NCBI GenBank assembly: GCA_937922085.1
Contig: CAKZVD010000059.1
Span: 1 to 64,000, forward strand
Length of the DNA stretch: 64,000 nt
Source of the DNA: an uncultured Tenacibaculum sp.
GTDB lineage: Bacteria > Bacteroidota > Bacteroidia > Flavobacteriales > Flavobacteriaceae
Direction of reading: 5' to 3'
Below, piece by piece: positions 1 through 9,257 of this stretch. Position 1 is the first letter of the stretch. Every line of letters starts with the position of its first letter. A model generated the notes under the pieces. That model searched no databases. It saw only the letters and a program-made list of their open reading frames with translations, and was not told where the DNA came from. The translations under genes and the position numbers were made by a program.

Positions 1-69
1 TTAGTCTCGACATTGGTTTTAATCATTAGAAAAATAGGTCAGATCATCTTTCTAAGATACTAAAAATCA

Positions 70-849
70 ATGTCTTTTCCTATTAAAAACAAACCTAAAT
101 CACTTATTGTCAAAGATTTGTTTTTTTGTCATGTACTTAGCAATTATATATATAATAAAGACCATCTTTTTTGTTTTACCCCCTATCAACCTTTTTTATT
201 TAAAGAAAAAACTAAAACAAAAGGTTTGGTTATTAATTTTCATTCAGATTTTTTCTGCATTCTAAAACATCATGAAGAAGTAGCTTGTAATAGTGTCTTA
301 TTTAATAATATTTATAACGAACTTTTTGTAGTTATTGATGAGTCTACAAAAACGACTATCCGCTTTTTTATTAATGAAATAATTAAGGAAATTGAAAAAA
401 GTGAAGTTGCCATGAACGAATCTGTTATATCTTATTTAAAACTTATTCTTATTAATGCAACCAGATTAAAAAACGTTCAAAAAAATATAACAGCAACAGA
501 ATCTGAAGAAGAAAATTTCATTTCTCAAAAACTAAAAGATTTAATAGAGCTTCATTTTAAAGAGAAACATTCTCCTAAAGAATATGCAGAAGAATTACAT
601 ATTAGCCCTAAAGCTTTGGGTAAAATAGTTAAAAAGTATTACAACAAAACACTTACCTCTCTTATTTCTGAAAGAATTATTATTGAAGCCAAAAGAGAAT
701 TGTATTTAACTTCTAAAACTGTACGTGAAATTTCATTAGATCTTGGTTATGATGATGAGTTTTATTTTAGTCGTTTTTTTAAAAAGAATACCAATATATC
801 TCCTAGCTTATATAGAAAAACAGTTGGCTTTGCAAAAGCTGAAATTTAA
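70..849 (+). CDS. AraC-family transcriptional regulator
   Basis: Probable DNA-binding transcription factor. The last ~100 residues (about 155-250) form a typical AraC double helix-turn-helix: a first helix pair around SPKEYAEELHISPKALGKIV, and a second around VREISLDLGYDDEFYFSRFFKK, ending in the family signature NISPSLYRK. The first ~150 residues look like the cupin-type sensing domain of short AraC proteins (ends of strands rich in F, H, N), but the ligand is not predictable. Length (259 aa) is normal for the group. The ATG follows a short AT-rich leader. Its 3' end overlaps the convergent second AraC gene by 4 bp. No obvious target operon lies next to it within the window. Confidence 0.88.
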   Translation: MSFPIKNKPKSLIVKDLFFCHVLSNYIYNKDHLFCFTPYQPFLFKEKTKTKGLVINFHSDFFCILKHHEEVACNSVLFNNIYNELFVVIDESTKTTIRFFINEIIKEIEKSEVAMNESVISYLKLILINATRLKNVQKNITATESEEENFISQKLKDLIELHFKEKHSPKEYAEELHISPKALGKIVKKYYNKTLTSLISERIIIEAKRELYLTSKTVREISLDLGYDDEFYFSRFFKKNTNISPSLYRKTVGFAKAEI

Positions 850-1961
850 TTATTATAATTCTTCTTTATATATTCGCTAGGTGTGGTACCACACACAACT
901 TTAAACGATTTATTAAAAGTAGATTTAGAATTAAAACCAACATCTATTGCCAATGCAAACAAAGTAGATTTTATATGTTCATTTTCTTTTATCAATTCTA
1001 AAAATGCTTTTATTCTATATTCATTTATAAATTCATAAAAATTTTTCTGGTATACCTTATTTAATAACCAAGATAAATTATTAGTTGTAGTTCCTAAAGT
1101 TTTAGAAAGTGCAACTAAACTAATTGTAGATTTTAAATAGATTTTTTTTTCTTTTAATTCAATATCCAATTTTCTTTTTAATTCATTAATTTCACTTTTA
1201 CTTAATCTATCAGGTACATTTATTTTAGGTTGAGATACCTCTACTCTAAAAATTTCAGGCTGTGTTAAACTATAAAAACCTATAACATAAAACAACCCTC
1301 CTATAGAAATCCACATTAAATTATAATTCAAATAAACATAATACTTGTAAAAAAAATAACTACTTACAAAACTAATAAACCATAAAACTGTAAAAATTGT
1401 TAGTGAGATTAAAATACAATACACAAATTTATTTATTTTTTGATCTGTAGCATATTGTTCTTCTTTTTGTTTTTTATACAATGTAAGTAACTGAAATGAT
1501 TTTATTACATAAAAAAGAATTAATAGAATACCCGATAATTCTATCGTTAAAAAAGGAATGAACAGTTTATTTGACATATATAATGCCTTATAAGATTCTT
1601 TTGTTTGCGTTAACAACCATAAAAAATATCCTGAGTATATTAATAGTGGTATAAAGTGTGTGAACTTTAATTGATATGTTTTTCCTTCTTTAAAGATCAA
1701 CCTTCTTATATAACAGTATAGCAAAGGTCCAAATACATAAATTGTCATATCAATTAACGCTCCTAAGCGCCAAAAAAGAGTATTTGTATAATATGCAGTT
1801 GCTATTCTAGTTATTAATATAATACTTGCTATTAGCAATATTATAGATAGCATTTTATTTGCTTGTTTATTTTTATTTGGTAATAGTTGAATGGCTATTA
1901 ATAAAAAAATTCCTTGACTTAATATTACAATTAAAAGGATATTAACAATTATGGGAGACAT
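846..1961 (-). CDS. AraC-family regulator with N-terminal multi-pass membrane domain
   Basis: Membrane-anchored AraC-type regulator. Residues 1-235 contain about seven hydrophobic segments, starting ILLIVILSQGIFLLIAIQLL. Residues ~265-368 form the AraC DNA-binding region (SLVALSKTLGTTTNNLSWLLNKVY, then ALAIDVGFNSKSTFNKSFK and TTPSEYIKK). This architecture is common in Flavobacteria, where the membrane part is thought to sense an envelope or small-molecule signal; here that is inference. It is convergent with the preceding AraC gene (4-bp tail overlap). It is separated from the lipoprotein gene upstream by a hairpin terminator. Signal and targets unknown. Confidence 0.85.
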   Translation of the reverse strand: MSPIIVNILLIVILSQGIFLLIAIQLLPNKNKQANKMLSIILLIASIILITRIATAYYTNTLFWRLGALIDMTIYVFGPLLYCYIRRLIFKEGKTYQLKFTHFIPLLIYSGYFLWLLTQTKESYKALYMSNKLFIPFLTIELSGILLILFYVIKSFQLLTLYKKQKEEQYATDQKINKFVYCILISLTIFTVLWFISFVSSYFFYKYYVYLNYNLMWISIGGLFYVIGFYSLTQPEIFRVEVSQPKINVPDRLSKSEINELKRKLDIELKEKKIYLKSTISLVALSKTLGTTTNNLSWLLNKVYQKNFYEFINEYRIKAFLELIKENEHIKSTLFALAIDVGFNSKSTFNKSFKVVCGTTPSEYIKKNYNN

Positions 1962-1996
1962 AATAAATGTATTTACAAACTATATTAAATATAATG

Positions 1997-2024
1997 AAAA
2001 GAGAATTTCATGAAATTCTCTTTT
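1997..2024 (-). terminator. Perfect 28-nt palindromic hairpin, probable terminator
   Basis: AAAAGAGAATTTCA is followed directly by its exact reverse complement, giving a 14-bp stem. It sits just downstream of the minus-strand lipoprotein gene (stop at 2048) and upstream of the next minus-strand gene. It probably ends the lipoprotein transcript. Confidence 0.6.
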
Positions 2025-2047
2025 ACACGATTTTAAATAATAAAAAA

Positions 2048-2509
2048 TTATTTTCTCAATACTAATTTCCCTTTTTCATGTTTTCCTTCACAATCATTTC
2101 CATCAAAATCAATTATTAATTCTTTATTATCAAATGTACCTGTTCCTTCAAATGTACCATTACAATTTTTAATTTTATCATTATAAATAAACTTTGTTAC
2201 ATTCCCATTAGATACTTTAAAGTTAATAACTCCATCATTAATTCCACTATTACAACAGGTAACAAAAACTGTTGTAAAGAAAAACTCTCCTGTATATTCT
2301 CCTTCTTTATTTTTTTTGATTTTTGCTGAAATTGGAATTTCATCATACTTCTTATTTAAAGAAGGTAACTCTGAAGTCCAATGTCCAACAAATTTTTCTA
2401 TAGGAAACTCCTCTTCTTTAACAGAATCATTCATTGTTTTGTCTTCTGAACAGGAACACATATTAATACTTAGTAAAAGTATAATAGATACTAAAAGTAA
2501 TTTTTTCAT
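2048..2509 (-). CDS. Small lipoprotein, unknown function
   Basis: A 153-aa exported lipoprotein. The N-terminus is a classic type II signal peptide (KKLLLVSIILLLSINMCSC) with the lipidated Cys near residue 18-20, followed by a short charged linker. The rest (VGHWTSELPSLNKKY, then strands ending in GTGTFDNKELIIDFDG) looks like a small beta-rich lipocalin-like or barrel fold, as in many flavobacterial lipoproteins that begin with a G-x-W motif. Two Cys pairs (TCCNSG; NCNGTF) may form disulfides. It is monocistronic and bounded by a hairpin downstream. Function not recognised. Confidence 0.7.
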   Translation of the reverse strand: MKKLLLVSIILLLSINMCSCSEDKTMNDSVKEEEFPIEKFVGHWTSELPSLNKKYDEIPISAKIKKNKEGEYTGEFFFTTVFVTCCNSGINDGVINFKVSNGNVTKFIYNDKIKNCNGTFEGTGTFDNKELIIDFDGNDCEGKHEKGKLVLRK

Positions 2510-2705
2510 GATATATTTAGTTTTGAATTACATATCTCAAAGAAAAACTCTTTCAACTATTCAAAAGAGTTTCTGTATACATTTACACTCTTTTTATTCT
2601 ATTTTAATTATTATTAAATAACATATAGATAATTTTATATATTGTCTTCGAATACAACATACCTAAATTTAAATTATTACTTCATAGTATAAGTATACCA
2701 CAAGA

Positions 2706-3464
2706 ATGAATACTTTAAAAAAAACTGAACAAGAATATTATACAATTCTAAATCAACAAGAATTCGATAAATCTAAATTAGATTATACTATTTTAGAAAA
2801 ACATACACCATTTTTAAATCAAATGGCACAAGTTAAAAATAGTGGTTTAACTGTATTTGATTTAAATAAAAAAGAACATGTTTATAGTTCTTTTAACTTA
2901 ACTAATTTATTTGGTTATGATTTAAATAAAATTGATACTAATTATTATAATTCAAGGGTACATGCTGAAGATTTAATTTCATTAATGAATGTTGGTATTC
3001 TCGTTTTAAGGAAATTATATGAACTTCCTATTAAAGAACGAAAAGATTATAAGCTACAAAATGAGTACCGTATTTTAAATTCGCAAAATAAGTACATTCG
3101 AATCATAGAACAATTTCAAGTACTTGAATTAGATAATAGAGGTAATTTTTGGCTAGCACTAAGTACTATGGATATTTCTCCTCATCAAGAAGATTATGAA
3201 GGCATAAGAAGCCAATGGATTCACTTAGAATCTGGTGAAATTAACTTAGTAGAAATTAAAAAAAATAAAAGCGATAAACTTTCTAATAGAGAAAATGAAA
3301 TTTTATCTTTTGTTAATGATGGTTTACTTAGTAAAGAAATATCTGAAAAATTATCTATCAGTTTACATACTGTTAATACACACAGGCAAAATATTTTAAA
3401 AAAACTGGGGGCTAATAGTTCTATTGAAGCAATTAAGTTTGCTAGGAATTTAAAATTAGTCTAA
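2706..3464 (+). CDS. LuxR-type regulator with N-terminal PAS-like domain
   Basis: Transcription factor of 252 aa. Residues ~185-250 are a LuxR/GerE helix-turn-helix: LSNRENEILSFVNDGLLSKEISEKLSISLHTVNTH, then RQNILKKLGA. Residues ~30-160 resemble a PAS/PAC sensor (GLTVFDLNKKEHVYSS, then an RI..FQVLELD..GNFWLALSTMDIS strand pair). Proteins of this architecture are frequent in Flavobacteria as one-component regulators; the signal is unknown. A short hairpin follows the stop codon. The TonB receptor gene downstream has its own -7 element, so co-transcription is not required. Confidence 0.83.
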   Translation: MNTLKKTEQEYYTILNQQEFDKSKLDYTILEKHTPFLNQMAQVKNSGLTVFDLNKKEHVYSSFNLTNLFGYDLNKIDTNYYNSRVHAEDLISLMNVGILVLRKLYELPIKERKDYKLQNEYRILNSQNKYIRIIEQFQVLELDNRGNFWLALSTMDISPHQEDYEGIRSQWIHLESGEINLVEIKKNKSDKLSNRENEILSFVNDGLLSKEISEKLSISLHTVNTHRQNILKKLGANSSIEAIKFARNLKLV

Positions 3465-3470
3465 TTAAAA

Positions 3471-3486
3471 TACTGATAAATCAGTA
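3471..3486 (+). terminator. Short inverted repeat after the LuxR-type gene
   Basis: TACTGAT-AA-ATCAGTA, a 7-bp stem starting 7 nt after the stop, followed by an AT-rich run. Weak terminator or processing site. Confidence 0.35.
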
Positions 3487-3509
3487 TAGTATATTTTTAC
3501 TCACAGCTC

Positions 3510-3517
3510 TAGCTTTG
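3510..3517 (+). promoter_or_regulatory. Bacteroidetes -7 element (TAGCTTTG) for the TonB receptor gene
   Basis: TAnnTTTG is the known Bacteroidetes sigma-A -7 consensus. This match lies 31 nt before the ATG at 3549, a normal leader length. Confidence 0.5.
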
Positions 3518-3548
3518 TTTCATCTCATAATTGTAAAAATAATTAAAG

Positions 3549-5891
3549 ATGTTGCTTAAAAATATATTGTTTTTTATCCTGTTTTTTTCCTGTTTAACAT
3601 TTCTTCATTCCCAAAAAATTACTCAAAATATTAAAGGTAAAATTATAGATAAAGATTCTAAACAATCACTACCTAATGCCTCAATCATAATTTTAGATAC
3701 AAATCCAATTATTGGAGTTTCTTCAGATTTAGAAGGTAATTTTATTATTAAAAATGTGCCTTTAGGAAGATATGATTTAAAAATTTCTTTCATTGGATAT
3801 GAAACAATTATTAAGCCCGAAATAGTAGTTACTTCTGCTAAAACAGTAATTCTAAATATTTCACTTACCGAAAATTTAAATTCTTTAGATGAAGTTATTA
3901 TTACTCCTAGAGTTACTAAAAACAAACCAATTAATAAAATGGCTTCTGTTAGTGCTAAAATGTTAAGTATTGAGGAGGCTAATAGATATGCAGGTGGTTT
4001 TGATGACCCTGCTCGTTTAGCAGCCTCTTTTCCTGGTGTAGCTAGTAGTACCAATAATAATGCTATTGTTGTTAGAGGGAATGCACCTAAATTTTTACAG
4101 TGGAAAATTGAAGGAGTTGAAATACCTAATCCCAATCATTTTGCTAATTTAGGAGTATTTGGAGGTGGCGGAATAACTGCCTTAAGCAGTAACCTTTTAG
4201 CGAATTCTGATTTTTTTACAGGCGCCTTTCCTGCTGAATATAATAACGCTATTTCTGGTGTTTTTGATATTCGAATGAGAAATGGAAATGATGCTGAATT
4301 TGAACATAGTTTTGAGGTTGGTGTTATTGGAATTGATTTTGCATCTGAAGGGCCTATTGGTAAAAAAGAAAATGCTTCTTATTTGGTTAATTACAGATAT
4401 TCTACCTTAGGTCTTATTTCTTCTTTATTACCAGAAGAGTCTCAAGGCACAAATTATCAGGATTTATCATTTAAGATAAAAATACCTACTAAAAAAACTG
4501 GGCATTTTTCTATCTGGGGAATTGGTTTAATCGATCGATCAGGTAGCAATCCTGAAACTAATATTGAAAAGCAAAATTATTATAGCGACATTGAAAAGCA
4601 AAATGTAAACCAGTTCATGGGAGCATTTGGAATAAACCATAGATTGATTTTTAAAAATTCTGCTTATTTAAATTCTACTTTAGCGGTTAGTACCAATGGT
4701 ATCGATTTAAAAACAGACAGACTTAACTCCTCTTCTATATTACAACCTTACAATAAAATAAACAACACCAATAATAACATTACATTTAAAACTTTTTTAA
4801 ATAAAAAATTTAGTTCTAAACATACTAATAAAACAGGAATTACAATAAGAGGTTTAAATTATAATTTAAGTTTAAAAGAGAATAATAACCTTACTAATAA
4901 TTTAAATACTTTAGTTTCAGAAAATGGCTCTAGTGCTTTAATTTCTACCTATTCTAACTCTTCTTTTTCATTAAAAAAATTAAAACTTAATATTGGTATT
5001 AACACTCAATTTTTCACCCTTAATAAACAAACAACTATTGAACCTCGTATTGGAGCAAGCTACCAATTAAACAGAAATAATAAAATTAGTTTTGGTTATG
5101 GGTTGCATAGTAGAATTGAAGATTTAAACATCTATTTGGCAAATACCATAAACTCTCCATTAACACAAGCCAATAAAAGTTTAGATTTTTCTAAAGCACA
5201 TCATTTAGTATTGGCATATGATTGGAATATTACTAAAAAAACACATTTAAAAATTGAACCTTATTTTCAACAATTATTTAATATTCCTATTATAAAAAAC
5301 ACTACCTCTTCTCTACTAAATTTACAAAATGATTGGTTCATTAATGATACTTACACTAATTTAGGTGAAGGTAAAAATTATGGTATAGATTTAACTTTAG
5401 AACAATATATAAACAAAGGTTTTTATTATTTAGTTTCTGCTTCTCTATTTAATTCTAAATATAAAACAGATACCAATATTTGGTATAATACTCGGTTTAA
5501 TAAAAACTATCTCTTAAACTTTTTAGCTGGTAAAGAATTTAAAATAGGCAGTAAAAAACAAAATTCACTTGGTATAAATCTAAGATTAAGTATTCAAGGA
5601 GGTGATCGACATTCGATGATTGATAAAACAAATTCAATTCTTGAAAGAGATGTTGTTTATAATGAAATCGATCCTTTTTCTGAACAAGCAAAAAGTTCTT
5701 TCATTACTCATTTTACAGTAAATTACGAGTGGTACAAAAATAGAAGCACGCAAAAACTATCCTTAAAAATATTAAATGCTTCAAATTATAAAGAATTTCT
5801 AGGACATCGATATAATATTAAAAATAATACTGTAGAAGAGCATAGAGAAGCTTTAATAATCCCTAATTTAAGTTATAAAATTTCTTTTTAA
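3549..5891 (+). CDS. TonB-dependent outer-membrane receptor with CarboxypepD_reg-like domain
   Basis: Outer-membrane receptor of 780 aa for energised uptake of an unknown substrate. After a signal peptide (LLKNILFFILFFSCLTFLHSQ), residues ~23-110 are a carboxypeptidase-regulatory-like Ig fold (IKGKIIDKDSKQSLPNASI, FIGYET) ending in SLDEVIITPR. Next come a plug (residues ~140-250: FPGVASSTNNNAIVVRGNAP, FTGAFPAEYNN) and a 22-strand barrel. The C-terminus ends in a beta strand with terminal F (LSYKISF), as expected for BAM substrates. No SusD partner follows; two lipoproteins downstream may be its surface partners. Substrate unknown. Confidence 0.88.
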   Translation: MLLKNILFFILFFSCLTFLHSQKITQNIKGKIIDKDSKQSLPNASIIILDTNPIIGVSSDLEGNFIIKNVPLGRYDLKISFIGYETIIKPEIVVTSAKTVILNISLTENLNSLDEVIITPRVTKNKPINKMASVSAKMLSIEEANRYAGGFDDPARLAASFPGVASSTNNNAIVVRGNAPKFLQWKIEGVEIPNPNHFANLGVFGGGGITALSSNLLANSDFFTGAFPAEYNNAISGVFDIRMRNGNDAEFEHSFEVGVIGIDFASEGPIGKKENASYLVNYRYSTLGLISSLLPEESQGTNYQDLSFKIKIPTKKTGHFSIWGIGLIDRSGSNPETNIEKQNYYSDIEKQNVNQFMGAFGINHRLIFKNSAYLNSTLAVSTNGIDLKTDRLNSSSILQPYNKINNTNNNITFKTFLNKKFSSKHTNKTGITIRGLNYNLSLKENNNLTNNLNTLVSENGSSALISTYSNSSFSLKKLKLNIGINTQFFTLNKQTTIEPRIGASYQLNRNNKISFGYGLHSRIEDLNIYLANTINSPLTQANKSLDFSKAHHLVLAYDWNITKKTHLKIEPYFQQLFNIPIIKNTTSSLLNLQNDWFINDTYTNLGEGKNYGIDLTLEQYINKGFYYLVSASLFNSKYKTDTNIWYNTRFNKNYLLNFLAGKEFKIGSKKQNSLGINLRLSIQGGDRHSMIDKTNSILERDVVYNEIDPFSEQAKSSFITHFTVNYEWYKNRSTQKLSLKILNASNYKEFLGHRYNIKNNTVEEHREALIIPNLSYKISF

Positions 5892-5980
5892 AACGAATAT
5901 TTATAATTTCAAAAAACAGTTAATGTAAATTTTAACTTTTTTCACTGAATACAGGGGAGAGTTATCATTCTTTAAAGACA

Positions 5981-5988
5981 TAGTTTTG
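5981..5988 (+). promoter_or_regulatory. Bacteroidetes -7 element (TAGTTTTG)
   Basis: TAnnTTTG match 30 nt before the ATG at 6018. It suggests the lipoprotein pair has its own promoter as well as any read-through from the receptor gene. Confidence 0.45.
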
Positions 5989-6017
5989 TAAAAAAAAAGC
6001 CTAAAAAGCATCAAAAA

Positions 6018-7223
6018 ATGAATACTAAAATATTATTTTTTAAATTTAAATCAATTCAATTATTAATCGTATTTACATTATTGTTTTTTGCTTGTAATGA
6101 TGATGATACTTCTACTATTCCTAATATAAATATTGATCTTGAACAAGCAAAACTAAATGATTTCCCTTTAGAAGAAATTAACTATTTAGACATAAATATT
6201 AAAAATCCCATTATAGAAAATAATAAAGAAATTACTAAAGGGGAAATAATTATAAAATTACCCCATAATACTAACTCTTTAGCTTTAACGCTTAAAAGTG
6301 TAAACATTAATACTTCTAATTTTATTATTTCTCCTAATGTAGGTACAAAAATTCTTTTTTCTGAAACTGAATTTGTTACTTACAAAATAACTTCAAAAAC
6401 AGATTCTGAAAAAAGTTTAACTTATAAAATTAAGATAATACTTGAAGAAGCTCCTAAAGAGGAAGCTCTTCACTTAATTAATTTTGAATTACTGGATGTA
6501 AATCATAGTAATAAACCTTATACAAATATTGATTTAACTACAAAAGCAACATTACAAACTGTAGATTCTCTTGCTTTTTGTTTATTTCCTGTACCTGTAA
6601 ATTATTCTAAATTAACACGACCAGGTATAACTTATAAAGGATCTAAAATTGAATATCGCGTAAATAATAATGATTTTAAAGAATATCCTATTACAACAGG
6701 TGCAGAGATAGATTTTTCGTACCCAAATACAGTAGATTTTAAAATTAGTAATGCTGATAACTCTAAATTTAAAACGTACAGAATAATTGTAGATACTGAG
6801 TATCCAATAGTTTTTTCAGATCAAATAAATCCAATTTCTAATAATATTACTGTTCCTAATTTAAAAATTGGTAATACATATAATGGAGTTGGTATAGCCA
6901 CTTGGACAAACATGGGGAACTATCCTATGTCAAACATGAGCCCTAATGAATACACTAATACTACAGGCCCTGTTTCTAACTTAAATATTTTTACGACTAC
7001 ATTATCTAGTACTGGAGGAACTATAAACCCTGGTGAAGAAGGTACTTTAAATATTGTAATTACGAATACTCCTTTAATAGGCGTGTATAAATCTACCGCT
7101 GAATTTCATCTTAATTTTAATCAAAATACGTGGAAAATAGTTAATTCACCAATAGACGACTATATATTAAATGCTGGTTATAAAAAATTTCATTTAAATA
7201 TAGAAGGAACTATTACTAATTAA
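6018..7223 (+). CDS. Surface-type lipoprotein with Ig/cadherin-like repeats
   Basis: 401-aa exported lipoprotein. The signal peptide ends in a lipobox (LLFFACNDDDTS), and the acidic residues after the Cys match the Bacteroidetes lipoprotein export signal, so surface exposure is plausible. The body is beta-rich. It holds at least two repeats in which a strand ends FVTYKITSKT.SEKSLTYKI or TVDFKISNADNSKFKTYRI, similar to the cadherin-like/DUF5018-type sandwich domains of Bacteroidetes. A Thr/Asn/Gly-rich C-terminal domain follows. It lies directly after a TonB receptor and may help present substrate to it; this is inferred from position only. Confidence 0.7.
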   Translation: MNTKILFFKFKSIQLLIVFTLLFFACNDDDTSTIPNINIDLEQAKLNDFPLEEINYLDINIKNPIIENNKEITKGEIIIKLPHNTNSLALTLKSVNINTSNFIISPNVGTKILFSETEFVTYKITSKTDSEKSLTYKIKIILEEAPKEEALHLINFELLDVNHSNKPYTNIDLTTKATLQTVDSLAFCLFPVPVNYSKLTRPGITYKGSKIEYRVNNNDFKEYPITTGAEIDFSYPNTVDFKISNADNSKFKTYRIIVDTEYPIVFSDQINPISNNITVPNLKIGNTYNGVGIATWTNMGNYPMSNMSPNEYTNTTGPVSNLNIFTTTLSSTGGTINPGEEGTLNIVITNTPLIGVYKSTAEFHLNFNQNTWKIVNSPIDDYILNAGYKKFHLNIEGTITN

Positions 7224-7275
7224 TAATAGTAAATACATTGAAAAAAAAGCCTTTAAATTTATAAAAAACTAACAT

Positions 7276-7353
7276 AATCAAACTACAAAAAAGAATAACA
7301 TGAAAATCAACAACAATCAATCTACAAAAAAGAATAACATGAGAATTAACAAC
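7276..7353 (+). repeat. Tandem 39-bp duplication spanning the leader and start codon
   Basis: Two adjacent 39-bp units (7276-7314 and 7315-7353) differ at three positions. Each contains CTACAAAAAAGAATAAC followed by an ATG. The unit length is 13 codons, so both ATGs are in frame with the lipoprotein gene. The duplication has copied the ribosome-entry region and the first codons. Confidence 0.9.
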
Positions 7354-7767
7354 AAAAAATTAAATTTTATATTAATAGCTATTGGACTCACATTTATGAA
7401 TTGTACTGAAAACAATCAACCACAAATTAATGATATGTCTCCAGAAATTTTAATTATAAGTCCTATACCTAATCAAGAGTATGTTGCTGAATGGGGAGGT
7501 GCATGGCCAAAAGGAGAACCTGTAACTTTAGAAGCTAATGGAACCGATGATATAGAAATAAATACTATCATAATTGTAGTTACAAATAGTAATGGAGATG
7601 TTGTATTTGAAAAAACTACTGATAACACATCTAATAATAAAACAGCGTTTACCGTATCTGAAAAATATATTGCTCAAGATCCAGATACTTATACTGTTGT
7701 GTATACAGCTATAGACTCTAATGGTAATAAGGCTACTTCAATTTCTAGGTCTTTTATTTATAATTAA
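7300..7767 (+). CDS. DUF4625-like lipoprotein
   Basis: 155-aa lipoprotein by the upstream ATG, or 142 aa from the second ATG at 7339. The second start gives a compact signal peptide (NNKKLNFILIAIGLTFMNC) with Cys lipobox, so it may be the original start. The first adds 13 residues created by a tandem 39-bp duplication. The mature part is one Ig-like sandwich: SPEILIISPIPNQEYVAEWGG, GEPVTLEANGTDDIEINTI, DTYTVVYTAIDSNGNKATS. This closely matches the DUF4625 pattern of Bacteroidetes lipoproteins that accompany TonB receptors. It is followed by a strong terminator, so the receptor-lipoprotein set ends here. Molecular role unknown. Confidence 0.75.
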   Translation: MKINNNQSTKKNNMRINNKKLNFILIAIGLTFMNCTENNQPQINDMSPEILIISPIPNQEYVAEWGGAWPKGEPVTLEANGTDDIEINTIIIVVTNSNGDVVFEKTTDNTSNNKTAFTVSEKYIAQDPDTYTVVYTAIDSNGNKATSISRSFIYN

Positions 7768-7809
7768 AAATAATCTATTCCTCCAAATCTCTTTTTTTAT
7801 ACTAATCTT

Positions 7810-7854
7810 AGCACATTTACGCCCCCCATACTTTTTCGTAAATGTGCTTTTTTT
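7810..7854 (+). terminator. Rho-independent terminator
   Basis: AGCACATTTACG and CGTAAATGTGCT form a 12-bp stem around a C-rich loop and run into T7. It ends the transcript of the receptor-lipoprotein set. Confidence 0.9.
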
Positions 7855-7975
7855 GTATTATAAGTAATTAAATTATAAAAAAATAATTTTAGCTTATTAC
7901 ATATAATAAACAATTTAAAATCAGAATTTAGTAATTCAAAAAACAGAAGTACGAAACTAATTCGAATGTAAAAAT

Positions 7976-8437
7976 ATGAGTCCAAAAGAAAATCTTCAAA
8001 AATTAAATATTAAACTTCCAGAAGTATCAACACCAGGAGGAAATTACGTTTCGGTTAATATTCGAGAAAGTATCGCTTATATCGCTATTCAATTTCCTAT
8101 TTTAAATAAAGAATTTTTATATCAAGGCCGTTTAGGTAATGAAATTTCAACAGAACAAGGTTATAAAGCAATGGAATTATGCGCTTTGAACGTTTTGGCA
8201 CAAGTAGAAGAAAAAATAGGGTTTGATAAAGTTATAGGTTTAAATCATATTGATGCTTATTTTCAAGCTGAATCGAATTGGGATGAGTCACCAATTATAG
8301 TAAATGGAGCATCAGACTTATTTGTTAAAATTTTAGAAGAAAAAGGGAAACATTCAAGAGCAATTTTTGGAGTTGAAAAGCTACCAAGAAATTTTAGTGT
8401 TGGATTAACTGTTACATTCACTGTTAAAACAGAATAA
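7976..8437 (+). CDS. RidA/YjgF-family protein (YoaB-like branch)
   Basis: A 153-aa member of the RidA (YjgF/YER057c/UK114) superfamily, whose archetype hydrolyses reactive enamines/imines made by PLP enzymes. Seen here: the N-terminal strand region, FLYQGRLGNEISTEQGYKAMELCALNVLAQVEEKIG, and the C-terminal block GKHSRAIFGVEKLPRNFSVGLTVTF. It is slightly longer than RidA proper (~128 aa) and fits the longer atypical branch. The Arg equivalent to RidA Arg105 is not clearly conserved at the usual GVaxLPxxxxVE site (here ..LPRNFSVG..), so deaminase activity should not be assumed. Monocistronic and cytosolic. Confidence 0.8.
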   Translation: MSPKENLQKLNIKLPEVSTPGGNYVSVNIRESIAYIAIQFPILNKEFLYQGRLGNEISTEQGYKAMELCALNVLAQVEEKIGFDKVIGLNHIDAYFQAESNWDESPIIVNGASDLFVKILEEKGKHSRAIFGVEKLPRNFSVGLTVTFTVKTE

Positions 8438-8453
8438 TTATAAAGCTAAAATA

Positions 8454-9257
8454 TTATAAATTCCATTCGAATATGTCATAGGGCAAATGAAATAATTTGG
8501 TTTTCCCTATCTCTTTTATTTCAACCTTATCTTCAAATGCATGAATCAATAAATCTTCTTTATCTATTTTACCTATAACACCTTTATCTTCATATAAAAC
8601 GGATACTTGAAATCCGAAATGAAGAAGTACTCCTGGCTTAATATTTTGAGTCTTATTTAAATATTTATAAATCTTTTTAGGTCCACAATATGGAATTTCA
8701 TATCCCCATCTCCTCATACCATAAATGGCTAACTCTGCACAATCTGTACCTATACATAAATCTGTTTGATGTCCATAGTCTGAAATCGTTTTAGGCGGTA
8801 TTATAAATGGTAGATTCAGTAATTCAGTTAAAACACCAGTATAAGAATTATTTTCTCTTACTATTATTTGAACAATGTTATTATGCTCAAAATGTATTGG
8901 CTTTTTTGATTTTAAAGAAGTTATAGAAGTTTTAAACCTTCCATAATAGTAGGTTCCAGGAGATAAATTAGAAAAGGTTATAATTTTATTATGTTCATTT
9001 TTTTCTACTTCATTTACATTATAGAAAATCTCCTTTATTGTATGTATTCCTTCTGATAAATTATCGTATTCTTTTAATACTGGCTTAATTTCAACCCATT
9101 TCCCAGCATTTTCTGTTGTTAATGTTACTTTCTCTCCTTTAGTAATCTTTATTGTTGATTCATAAATAGGAGAAGAATTATTAACACTAATTAATATTTT
9201 AGAGTCTATTGGTTTTATACTAAAAAGTAGAGATGCTATGTAAAAAACTAATTTCAT
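8454..9257 (-). CDS. Exported protein, possible NlpC/P60-like papain fold
   Basis: A 267-aa exported protein with a short signal peptide (KLVFYIASLLFSIKPIDS). Residues ~20-130 are beta-rich, with an Ig-like end at SNLSPGTYYYGRFKT. The C-terminal half has a Cys-containing helix start, LCIGTDCAELAIYGMRRWGY, then a hydrophobic strand LLHFGFQVSVLYED and a second His at LLIHAFEDKVEI. The order Cys on a helix, then His on a strand, resembles NlpC/P60-type amidases and papain-like folds (compare DCSGLV...HVGIY...IHA). This fold call is inference. The start codon overlaps the upstream gene's stop by 4 bp (ATGA), indicating translational coupling. Confidence 0.55.
   Translation of the reverse strand: MKLVFYIASLLFSIKPIDSKILISVNNSSPIYESTIKITKGEKVTLTTENAGKWVEIKPVLKEYDNLSEGIHTIKEIFYNVNEVEKNEHNKIITFSNLSPGTYYYGRFKTSITSLKSKKPIHFEHNNIVQIIVRENNSYTGVLTELLNLPFIIPPKTISDYGHQTDLCIGTDCAELAIYGMRRWGYEIPYCGPKKIYKYLNKTQNIKPGVLLHFGFQVSVLYEDKGVIGKIDKEDLLIHAFEDKVEIKEIGKTKLFHLPYDIFEWNL

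Noticed and set aside
3623-4135. 170-aa minus-strand ORF inside the TonB receptor gene
   Set aside because: Shadow of a well-supported receptor on the other strand; no domain pattern.
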